This document shows, in pieces, positions 19,359-26,274 of a stretch of 64,000 nucleotides of DNA. How positions within the stretch are numbered: the first letter of the stretch is position 1; the number at the start of each line of letters is the position of its first letter. The stretch lies in assembly GCA_030824115.1 (NCBI GenBank), contig JAVBYI010000004.1:366852-430851 (forward strand), read 5' to 3'. This DNA comes from Rhodocyclaceae bacterium (lineage in GTDB: Bacteria; Pseudomonadota; Gammaproteobacteria; Burkholderiales; Rhodocyclaceae). The notes below the pieces were generated by a model that was not told the origin of the DNA, did no database searches, and worked only from the letters and a program-made list of their open reading frames with translations. The translations under genes were made by a program, and so were the position numbers.

Positions 19359-20549
19359 ATGGCTGAACTGATCCTGCATCCTGGCAAGGAGCGTTCCTTA
19401 TTCAAACGTCACCCGTGGATTTTCGATACCTCGGTGGCGCATCTCGGCGGACACGCCCGTTCCGGCGACACCGTGACAATTCAGGATGATCGCGGCAAGC
19501 CGCTGGCGAAGGCAGCCTTTTCGCCGCAGTCGAAGATTCGCGCGCGTGTCTGGAGTTTCGATGTTGATACCACGATCGACCACGCCTTCTTCAAGCGGCG
19601 CGTGGCCGAGGCGGTCGCGCGGCGGCGTGCATTTCCCGAATTGGCAGGACAGGCCGGTTTGCGTCTGATCCACGCCGAATCGGATGGCTTGCCCGGCGTG
19701 ATTGCCGACCAGTACGGCGACACCGTCGTCGTGCAATTGACCAGCGCTGGCGCCGAGAAATGGCGCAGCGCCATCGTCGATGGCTTGCAGAAGGCGACCG
19801 GCTGTGCGCGCATCTATGAGCGCTCCGATTCCGAAGTGCGCGGCCTCGAAGGGCTGGAACCGACCACCGGTTGGCTGCTCGGAGAGGTGCCGGCAAACGA
19901 GATCGTCATCGAAGAACATGGCGTGACCATGGCGGTCGACATCGTGGCCGGCCACAAGACCGGCTTCTATCTCGATCAACGCGATAACCGCCGGCTGCTT
20001 GCCGAACTCTCCAAGGGCAAGCGCGTGCTCAACTGCTTCTGCTACACCGGTGGATTTTCACTACAAGCCTTGGCAGGCGGCGCCGCCAGCGTGTTGTCCA
20101 TCGACAGTTCGCAACCCGCACTCGACCGTGCCGCAGCCAATCTCGCGCTTAATCTGCGGCTGAAGGCGGCCAAAGCCGAATGGCGCTGCGCCAACGTCTT
20201 CGACGAGCTGCGCAAGCTGAAAGCAGCTGGTGAAACCTTCGACCTCATCGTCCTCGATCCGCCCAAGTTCGCGCCCTCGGCCAGCCATGCCGAACGTGCC
20301 AGCCGCGCCTACAAGGACATCAACCTGCTCGGTTTCAAGCTGCTGGCGCCGGGCGGTTTTTTGATGACCTATTCCTGCTCCGGCGGCATCGGCGTCGAAC
20401 TGTTCCAGAAGATTGTCGCTGGCGCAGCCTGTGATGCGGGCAGAACGGCGCGCATCGTCAAGCGCCTGCAGGGCGCCGCCGATCACCCGGTCGATCTGGC
20501 ATTTCCCGAAGGGGAGTATCTCAAGGGCTTGCTGCTACAGGCGGATTGA
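19359..20549 (+). CDS. rlmI: 23S rRNA (cytosine-C5)-methyltransferase RlmI-like
   Basis: 396 aa from ATG 19359; a TTG three bases upstream is also possible. An N-terminal PUA-like domain (LHPGKERSLFKRHPWIF) is followed by a central EEHGVTM and DLDQR-like segment (YLDQRDNRRLL). The Rossmann methyltransferase domain has LNCFCYTGGFSLQAL, LDPPKFAPS and the catalytic Cys in MTYSCSGG. RlmI methylates C1962 of 23S rRNA in E. coli. The TGA stop is formed by the first A of a 25-bp repeat copy that follows directly. Confidence 0.92.
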   Translation: MAELILHPGKERSLFKRHPWIFDTSVAHLGGHARSGDTVTIQDDRGKPLAKAAFSPQSKIRARVWSFDVDTTIDHAFFKRRVAEAVARRRAFPELAGQAGLRLIHAESDGLPGVIADQYGDTVVVQLTSAGAEKWRSAIVDGLQKATGCARIYERSDSEVRGLEGLEPTTGWLLGEVPANEIVIEEHGVTMAVDIVAGHKTGFYLDQRDNRRLLAELSKGKRVLNCFCYTGGFSLQALAGGAASVLSIDSSQPALDRAAANLALNLRLKAAKAEWRCANVFDELRKLKAAGETFDLIVLDPPKFAPSASHAERASRAYKDINLLGFKLLAPGGFLMTYSCSGGIGVELFQKIVAGAACDAGRTARIVKRLQGAADHPVDLAFPEGEYLKGLLLQAD

Positions 20550-20573
20550 AAAGTCGGCGCTGGCGAGACGGCA
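20549..20573 (+). repeat. interspersed 25-bp repeat, copy 5 (starts in the rlmI stop codon)
   Basis: AAAA, core GTCGGCGCTGG, CGA, GACGGCA. The first A is the last base of the rlmI TGA. The rest of the gap to 20675 shows no gene. Confidence 0.95.
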
Positions 20574-20675
20574 GTAAACGACCCAATGCAGCAGATGATC
20601 TTTTCAGGTTGAGAGGTAGGGGCCACCCCAAAGCAGACTTACCAAACTGGCAATGTAGGACGAAACTGCTATCGA

Positions 20676-21434
20676 CTACCGCAGACGTACGTAGAGCGCC
20701 GAGGTGGAACCATCCCCCGTGGGAATCTCTTTAACCTCGGCAAAGGACTGTGCGCGCACTAATGCCCCGAACTTGGGGTAACCAAAATTTCGAGCATCAA
20801 AAGCCGGATCGATCTTCTGCATCATGGCTCCCACAGCACCCATGGCCGCCCAGCCATTTTCCTTTGCGCTGGACTCAATGGCTTGGCTTAGAGATACCCG
20901 CAACGCCTTAGCCGGAGCCGAAACCGGCGCCGCAGGTGCCGCCATGATCACCCCACCGCCTTCCGCCGCCAACGGTTGCTGTGCAGCCACCGCGATAGAT
21001 TCTGGCCTCAATATCTCTGTGTAAATGAACTTATCGCAGGCCGCAACGAATGGCTCAGGGGTCTTTTTCTCACCGAAGCCGTAGACAGCGGCTCCAGACT
21101 CCCTCAAGCGGGTGGCTAACCGGGTGAAATCGCTATCACTGGACACCAAGCAGAAACCATGGAGGTGACCTGTGTAGAGAAGATCCATCGCGTCGATGAT
21201 AAGTGCCGAGTCAGTAGCGTTCTTACCTTGTGTATAGCGGAACTGTTGGACAGGTTGGACGGCGTGCTTATGTAATGTCTCCTTCCATGCTTTAAGGTTT
21301 GGTGTTGTCCAATCACCGTAGGCACGCTTAACCGTTGCAGTGCCATAGCGAGCAACCTCGGAAAGGAGTTCCGGCAGGCATGCAGCCTGCGCGTTATCTG
21401 CATCAATCAATACAGCCAGCTTGTCGTTTGCCAT
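20676..21434 (-). CDS. NYN domain protein with C-terminal OST-HTH/LOTUS-like domain
   Basis: 252 aa. Residues ~1-150 are a LabA/DUF88-type NYN (PIN-like) nuclease domain with the acidic residues in LIDADNA, NATDSALIIDAMD and VSSDSDF. A low-complexity Ala/Pro linker (~155-180) follows, then an OST-HTH-like domain (SLSQAIESSAKENGWAAMG, NFGYPKFGALV). Members are predicted metal-dependent ribonucleases with an RNA-binding tail. The cellular role is unknown. It converges on rlmI. The composition is a little less GC-rich than its neighbours. Confidence 0.88.
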   Translation of the reverse strand: MANDKLAVLIDADNAQAACLPELLSEVARYGTATVKRAYGDWTTPNLKAWKETLHKHAVQPVQQFRYTQGKNATDSALIIDAMDLLYTGHLHGFCLVSSDSDFTRLATRLRESGAAVYGFGEKKTPEPFVAACDKFIYTEILRPESIAVAAQQPLAAEGGGVIMAAPAAPVSAPAKALRVSLSQAIESSAKENGWAAMGAVGAMMQKIDPAFDARNFGYPKFGALVRAQSFAEVKEIPTGDGSTSALYVRLR

Positions 21435-21549
21435 ACGCCTCTCCTAACCGAGCAAGCCAACATTATGCTGCATGTATTTTGAGTGGCAGCTTCTGGCTGG
21501 ACGCTGAGGCTGGTTCTCAAGGCAGAAATGACCGTTTCTGGCTGATCCT

Positions 21550-21574
21550 TGCCGTCTCACCAGCGCCGACTTTT
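21550..21574 (-). repeat. interspersed 25-bp repeat, copy 6 (overlaps stop codon of DUF3299 gene)
   Basis: On the minus strand: AAAA, core GTCGGCGCTGG, TGA, GACGGCA. Its first two A bases (21574 and 21573) form the end of the TAA stop at 21573-21575. Confidence 0.95.
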
Positions 21575-22097
21575 ACTTTTTCCGGGTTGCTTCGTAGGGC
21601 GCGACTTTATCCACCGTGAGCCGGTAGCCGGCGACGCCCCAGGTGGTTTCGCCGCGCTGGACGCTGAAGGTGCCGTAAGTCCAGATCGGCACCATCATCT
21701 TCACGCCGGTCAGCGGCTTGGTCGACTTGGCATGGATGACCTGATTGGCGGGCGGCGGCGGGGTGTGGATGCAGGCACCGAAGTAGGGGACGATGAGGAA
21801 CTCGGTGACTTTGTCGCCTTGGCGTTCCAACGGCAGGGCGAAGCCGGCGATACGCCCCTTCTTGCCGTTCCATGCGGGCTCGGCGGGGGCGTTGTCGAAA
21901 GCCTGCTTGATGCGGTCGAGCGCTTCCATGGCGCGCGGATCGGAATCCTGCAGCTTCGACAGATCGAGTCCTTTGAATTCGGCGGCGGGGTCCCAGCCTT
22001 TGGGTATCAGTGCCTCCCACTTAATTTCCGGCCACGGGTCGGCAGCTTGGACAGTGGCGGTGAGGAGGAGGGCGGCAAAAAGACTGATCAAATGCAT
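21573..22097 (-). CDS. DUF3299 exported protein of a metal/zinc-type ABC operon
   Basis: 174 aa from ATG 22097; a TTG at 22103 would overlap the permease stop. A signal peptide is evident (MHLISLFAALLLTATVQA), so the protein is periplasmic. The DUF3299 core shows IAGFALPL, FLIVPYFGACIHTPPPPANQ and VPIWTYGTFSV. The conserved Cys and His in ACIHTPPPP could bind metal. It is the last gene of a five-gene unit with a ZIP transporter, a His-rich DUF2796 protein and an ABC transporter, an arrangement resembling Vibrio Zrg-type zinc uptake operons. Confidence 0.85.
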   Translation of the reverse strand: MHLISLFAALLLTATVQAADPWPEIKWEALIPKGWDPAAEFKGLDLSKLQDSDPRAMEALDRIKQAFDNAPAEPAWNGKKGRIAGFALPLERQGDKVTEFLIVPYFGACIHTPPPPANQVIHAKSTKPLTGVKMMVPIWTYGTFSVQRGETTWGVAGYRLTVDKVAPYEATRKK

Positions 22098-22099
22098 CG

Positions 22100-23359
22100 T
22101 CAATTCCTGGGAGTAAGTCCGTCGGCCAGCGACATGCGCCAGGCGCGCCAGCCGGGCACGAGGCTCGCAAGGAGGCCGGTGGCGAGTATAGCGGCGAGCA
22201 GCGCGAGCTCGCTCCCCGAGGGCGGGCGCAGCGCAAGGTTGACGCCGAAGTGCGCTTGCGCCAGCGGTGCCAGCGTGGCGATGCCGGCTGCCAGCAATGC
22301 CGCGCCCGCGAGCATGCCGAGTGCGGTGACGAGGAGGCCCTCGACGGTGAGCATCAGGAAGATGGCCTGCGGACTGGCGCCGAGCGCGCGCAGGATGGCG
22401 AGTTCCCTTCTGCGTTCATTCAGGCCGGCGAGCAGGGTCGCGGTCAGGCCGGCGAGGCCGACCAGCACGACCAGTGCTGACAGGACGAAGAGCGTGCGCT
22501 CGACCATGGCGAGCGTTTGCCAGAGTTCGTCGAGCGCCACACCGGGCAGGACGGCCAGCAGCGGTTCGCCCTTGTAAGCGTTGATGTGGCGCTGCAGGCG
22601 GAATACGTCGGCGCGGCTCTTCAGGCCGACCAGCAGGGCAGTGATTTCCTTCGGTTGCAGGTCAAACTTTCTGACCTGTTCGGCCGGAATGTTCAGCCCC
22701 GGTAGCGGTGCGCCGCCGGCCCAGTCAAGGTGGATGGCGGTGATGGCTTCGAGGCTGACATGCACGGTGCGGTCGACCGGCGTGCCGGTGGGCGCGAGCA
22801 CGCCGACGATGGCGAAGGGCTTGTCTGCGTGATCCGCCCCCAGTTCGGCCATGCCGTGGGTCAGCGTGATGCGGTCGCCGGTGCGGTAGCCGAGCGACTG
22901 CGCGACTTCACTGCCCAGCACGGTTTCGAAGACAGCGGCAAAGGGCTTGCCCGTGGCGAAGGCGAGTGGCTGACCCGCAGCGTAACGAAAGTGCTCGAAG
23001 AAATCGGCCCGCGTGCCGACCACCGGATAGCCGCGATGGCTGTCGCCCATGCTGAGTGGCACTGCCCAGGCAACCGCCGGATGCGTGGCAATGGCTTCGA
23101 AGCTGTCCCAGCGGATGTTGTTGGTGGCATTGCCGGAATGGAACACGGCATAGAGCATCAGCTGCACGCCGCCGGTGCGGGCGCCGACCACGAGGTCGAC
23201 GCCGGAGATCGATTGCGTGAAGCTCTGCCGTGCGTCGTGGCGCACGCGCTCGACAGCCAGTAACAGAGCGGAAGCGAGGGCGATGGCGATGAGCGCGATG
23301 CCGAGCGTGAGGCGTCGTGCCCAAGCGCTTTTCAGGGCCAGCAGCAGCACGGCCTTCAT
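22100..23359 (-). CDS. ABC transporter permease (FtsX/MacB type)
   Basis: 419 aa. One N-terminal helix (~12-36) precedes a large periplasmic MacB_PCD-like domain (~40-270) and three C-terminal helices (~285-310, 330-365, 380-405), with ERRRELAILRALGAS before the last pair. This is the FtsX-like topology of mechanotransmission ABC permeases, not of classic importers. It overlaps the ATPase gene by 4 bp. In context it probably works with the periplasmic DUF2796 and DUF3299 proteins in zinc handling (inference). Confidence 0.88.
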   Translation of the reverse strand: MKAVLLLALKSAWARRLTLGIALIAIALASALLLAVERVRHDARQSFTQSISGVDLVVGARTGGVQLMLYAVFHSGNATNNIRWDSFEAIATHPAVAWAVPLSMGDSHRGYPVVGTRADFFEHFRYAAGQPLAFATGKPFAAVFETVLGSEVAQSLGYRTGDRITLTHGMAELGADHADKPFAIVGVLAPTGTPVDRTVHVSLEAITAIHLDWAGGAPLPGLNIPAEQVRKFDLQPKEITALLVGLKSRADVFRLQRHINAYKGEPLLAVLPGVALDELWQTLAMVERTLFVLSALVVLVGLAGLTATLLAGLNERRRELAILRALGASPQAIFLMLTVEGLLVTALGMLAGAALLAAGIATLAPLAQAHFGVNLALRPPSGSELALLAAILATGLLASLVPGWRAWRMSLADGLTPRN

Positions 23360-24042
23360 GCCCCGCTCCCGGTGGCGGCACGATTGATGTCGGCCAGCGA
23401 CAGCACGCGGTCGAAATGCGCGGCGAGGCGCTGGTCATGGCTGACAAACAGCAGGGTGGCGCCGACGGCGGCGGCTTCTGTCAGCAGCAGGTCGATGAAG
23501 ACTTGCTGGCGTTCTGCATCGAGTGCCGAAGTCGGCTCGTCGGCAATCAGGATTTCCGGTTTGCCGATCAGCGCACGCGCAGCGGCGACGCGCTGTTGCT
23601 GCCCGACCGAGAGTTCGGCGGCGGGCTTGTCCCAAAGGTCGACAGCGAGATCGAGGCGTTCCAGCAGGCGGGTGGCCTCGGTCGCCGGGTTGCCGGCGCG
23701 GGCGTATCGGCGCGCTGAGAAGGTGCAGGGCAACAGTACGTTGTCACGCGCCGAGAGCCAGGGCAGCAGGTTGAATTGCTGAAAGATGAAGCCGATGTGG
23801 TCGGCGCGGAAGGCGTCACGTCGATGGCCAGTGAGCACGGCGATGTCCTGGCCGAGCAGTTCGACACGGCCGCGCTCGGGCACGGCGACACCGCCGAGGA
23901 TGGCGAGCAGCGTGCTCTTGCCGCTACCGGAGGGGCCCTGCAGGAAAACGCGTTCGCCGGTGGCCAGCGCGAAATCCGCGATGTCGAGGCACGGGCCGGC
24001 TTGGCGTGGCCAGCGAAAGACCAGATCGGAGAGCGCGATCAT
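23356..24042 (-). CDS. ABC transporter ATP-binding protein (LolD/MacB-like)
   Basis: 228 aa. Walker A GPSGSGKST, Q-loop IFQQFNLLPW, a variant signature LSVGQQQRV, Walker B EILIADEPTSALD and the switch His in FVSHDQ are all intact. It belongs to the LolD/MacB-like subfamily that pairs with FtsX-type permeases, matching the next gene, which it overlaps by 4 bp. It lies 21 bp after the DUF2796 gene in the same direction. Confidence 0.92.
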   Translation of the reverse strand: MIALSDLVFRWPRQAGPCLDIADFALATGERVFLQGPSGSGKSTLLAILGGVAVPERGRVELLGQDIAVLTGHRRDAFRADHIGFIFQQFNLLPWLSARDNVLLPCTFSARRYARAGNPATEATRLLERLDLAVDLWDKPAAELSVGQQQRVAAARALIGKPEILIADEPTSALDAERQQVFIDLLLTEAAAVGATLLFVSHDQRLAAHFDRVLSLADINRAATGSGA

Positions 24043-24063
24043 GCGCCCGGGCTTACCAGTCGA

Positions 24064-24585
24064 TTACCAACTGAGGACAGGCGCCTTGGGCGTGAGCCGC
24101 TGCGCCCCTTGTCCGCTGGGTCCGACGCGCTGGACTTCAAGGCGATAGAGACGCTTGAAATGCTTGAACAGGGTGGTTTCGACCGACTTGAGCGCAGCGG
24201 GATTGGCGCAGCGAAAAACGTAGCGGGCATCGATATCGGCATGATGCGCTGCGCCTTCATGTTGATGCTGCGCGTGCTGGTCATCGCCGCCCGTGAAGGG
24301 CACCTGGACTTGCGCAGACTGCACCGTGCAGTTTGCTGTGGGGGTGGGCAGCCATAGTGTGGCGGCATCCTTCAGCACCTTGTCGGCGGCAGCAAGTGCC
24401 GCCTTTTCCTTGTCATTCTTTGGCGTGCGTTCGAAACCGACGGTCGCATCCAGCGGTAGTTCAAGGCCGAGCGTTACGCTGTCCTTGTCGATAACGACAT
24501 CAAGCTGGCCTTCGCCGTGCTTGTGCTGGGCGTGAGCTGGCAGAACGAAAAACAGGCAGGCGGCGAAAAGGAGAGGTAATTTCAT
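24064..24585 (-). CDS. DUF2796 (ZrgA-like) periplasmic His-rich protein
   Basis: 173 aa with a clear signal peptide (MKLPLLFAACLFFVLPAHA). The mature protein starts with QHKHGEGQLDVVID, the DUF2796 hallmark, and has a His-rich insert (HAQHQHEG, AHHADID) and two further cysteines. In Vibrio cholerae the family member ZrgA belongs to a zinc uptake operon with an ABC transporter. Here it lies between a ZIP permease and ABC genes, which supports a zinc-binding role. Confidence 0.87.
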   Translation of the reverse strand: MKLPLLFAACLFFVLPAHAQHKHGEGQLDVVIDKDSVTLGLELPLDATVGFERTPKNDKEKAALAAADKVLKDAATLWLPTPTANCTVQSAQVQVPFTGGDDQHAQHQHEGAAHHADIDARYVFRCANPAALKSVETTLFKHFKRLYRLEVQRVGPSGQGAQRLTPKAPVLSW

Positions 24586-24600
24586 TTTGAAGCGCTCCGA

Positions 24601-25392
24601 TCAGTGGGCGTGCGTGCTGCCGATGTAGACAATGGCGATACCGGCGGCAAGCAACAGGCCATGCCAGCCGATCGCCTGTTGCTCGCGCTTCAGGCGCGGC
24701 ATCAGGTCGGCCACGGCGATGTAGAGAAAACTGGCGGCGGCGATGGTCAGGATATGTGGCACCCACTCCAGCGCGCGTTCGAGGGCCAGATAGCCGATGA
24801 TGCCGCCGGCGAGTGCGGCCAGGCTGGAAATGCCGTTCCAGAGCAGGGCACGCCCCCGCTGCCAGCCGGAGGCCAGCAGGATGGCAAAGTCACCGGCTTC
24901 CTGCGGTACTTCGTGGGCGATGATGGCCAGCGTGGCCGCCCAGCCCAGCGCCGGGTCGGCGAGAAAGGCGGCGGCGATCAGCAGGCCGTCGGTGAAATTG
25001 TGAAAGCCGTCGCCGACCAGAATGGAAATCGCCTCGCCGCCGTGGGCATGGTGATGGCTGTGGGTGTGATCTTCGCAGGCATGGTCGTCGGGATGGGCGT
25101 CGCCGGTGCCGTGCGAGTGGCGCCAGAGGGCGAACTTTTCAAGCGCGAAAAAGCCGAGGATGCCGGCCAGCAGCAGAGGGAATACTTCATGTGGCGTCAG
25201 GCCGGATTCGAGCGCCTCGGGCAGGAGATGCAAGGTGGCCGTGGCCAGCAGCAGCCCGGTGGAGAAGCTGACGGTCAGTCCCAGCCAGCGCCTCGGCAGA
25301 CCGAACATGATCAGCGCCGCCGCCGCAACAGAAAGCAGGCCCCCGGCTAGGCAGGCGAGAATGATTTGCAGGAGCAGGGGCAGTTCGGTCAT
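24601..25392 (-). CDS. ZIP family metal (zinc) transporter
   Basis: 263 aa from ATG 25392 ([18 protein letters not shown]). A longer frame to 25677 runs through the repeat and into hslV and is rejected. About eight helices are visible, with the metal-site motifs [13 protein letters not shown] and [14 protein letters not shown] in helices IV-V. A His-rich cytoplasmic loop ([17 protein letters not shown], then [11 protein letters not shown]) typical of zinc carriers lies before helix IV. First gene of the probable zinc operon. No Zur-like operator could be recognised. Confidence 0.92.
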   Translation of the reverse strand: MTELPLLLQIILACLAGGLLSVAAAALIMFGLPRRWLGLTVSFSTGLLLATATLHLLPEALESGLTPHEVFPLLLAGILGFFALEKFALWRHSHGTGDAHPDDHACEDHTHSHHHAHGGEAISILVGDGFHNFTDGLLIAAAFLADPALGWAATLAIIAHEVPQEAGDFAILLASGWQRGRALLWNGISSLAALAGGIIGYLALERALEWVPHILTIAAASFLYIAVADLMPRLKREQQAIGWHGLLLAAGIAIVYIGSTHAH

Positions 25393-25419
25393 CAGCCGCG
25401 TATTGTATCCGCTGCATGA

Positions 25420-25444
25420 TGCCGTCCTGCCAGCGCCGACATAT
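25420..25444 (-). repeat. interspersed 25-bp repeat, copy 7 (between zip and hslV)
   Basis: On the minus strand: ATAT in place of AAAA, core GTCGGCGCTGG, CAG, GACGGCA. It lies between divergent genes, 28 bp upstream of the ZIP start. Confidence 0.93.
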
Positions 25445-25510
25445 GTGACGACCTCAGTAACAATTTTGGGCGGCAGTAGAATTCGGCCATCCCAATTCCG
25501 AAAGCACGTC

Positions 25511-26047
25511 ATGGAGCAGTACCACGGCACCACCATTCTTTCCGTTCGGCGCGGTAATTCCATTGCGCTCGGTGGCGATGGCCAGGTCACGCTGGGTAAT
25601 ATTGTCATCAAGGCCAGTGCGCGAAAGATTCGCCGCCTGTACAACGAGAAAATTCTGGCCGGTTTTGCCGGCGGCACAGCCGACGCTTTTACGCTGTTTG
25701 AACGTTTCGAGGCGAAGCTGGAAAAGCATCAGGGCAATCTGTTGCGCTCGGCTGTCGAACTCGCGAAGGACTGGCGCACCGATCGCATGCTGCGTCGGCT
25801 CGAAGCCATGCTGGCGGTGGCCGACCGCGACTACTCGCTGGTGATTACCGGCAATGGTGATGTGCTGGAGCCGGAGTTGGGGATTGTCGCGATTGGCAGT
25901 GGCGGGGCGTATGCCCAGTCTGCTGCGCGGGCGCTGCTGGAAAACACCGCTTTGTCACCGGCCGAGATCGTCAAGAAATCGCTGGAGATTGCCGGCGACC
26001 TGTGCATCTACACTAACCAGAATCACCTGATCGAAACGCTCGATTAG
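25511..26047 (+). CDS. hslV: ATP-dependent protease peptidase subunit HslV (ClpQ)
   Basis: 178 aa from ATG 25511. MEQYHG is followed by TTILSVRRG, so the nucleophilic Thr is exposed after removal of a short propeptide. [10 protein letters not shown] and [18 protein letters not shown] are standard HslV blocks. HslV forms a dodecameric protease activated by HslU. Unusually, hslU is not directly downstream: a minus-strand GGDEF-EAL gene and a small ORF of about 2.7 kb lie between them. No obvious sigma-32 promoter was seen. Confidence 0.96.
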   Translation: MEQYHGTTILSVRRGNSIALGGDGQVTLGNIVIKASARKIRRLYNEKILAGFAGGTADAFTLFERFEAKLEKHQGNLLRSAVELAKDWRTDRMLRRLEAMLAVADRDYSLVITGNGDVLEPELGIVAIGSGGAYAQSAARALLENTALSPAEIVKKSLEIAGDLCIYTNQNHLIETLD

Positions 26048-26274
26048 TCTTTGAGTTTGCTTGTATCGGCACGCCGCCGACGTGGCGGCGGGCTGGCCTG
26101 GTCGATGGAGAGTCCGCCGCCGTCAGGCAGCGCGATGACCAGCCAGCGTCGGGCGCCGGCCTTCAGGTCATAGACGGTGGCGCCCGGCACGGCGCGTGAA
26201 GCGATGACTTCTCCGGTGGCCAGTTCGCCGGCCAGTTGTGCTGGCGTTAGCGGGCGACAGTCAAACGGCGCCAT
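26044..26274 (-). CDS. small hypothetical protein downstream of GGDEF-EAL gene
   Basis: 76 aa from an ATG that overlaps the end of the GGDEF-EAL gene by 14 bp, ending 4 bp inside the hslV 3' end. The sequence ([45 protein letters not shown]) looks like a folded soluble peptide with a basic, Pro/Arg-rich tail (PPPRRRRAD). I do not recognise a family. Its position suggests cotranslation with the GGDEF-EAL gene. Confidence 0.5.
   Translation of the reverse strand: MAPFDCRPLTPAQLAGELATGEVIASRAVPGATVYDLKAGARRWLVIALPDGGGLSIDQASPPPRRRRADTSKLKD

Noticed and set aside
24601..25677. Longer N-terminus for the ZIP transporter
   Set aside because: The extra 95 residues translate the repeat and antisense hslV; the family start is at 25392.
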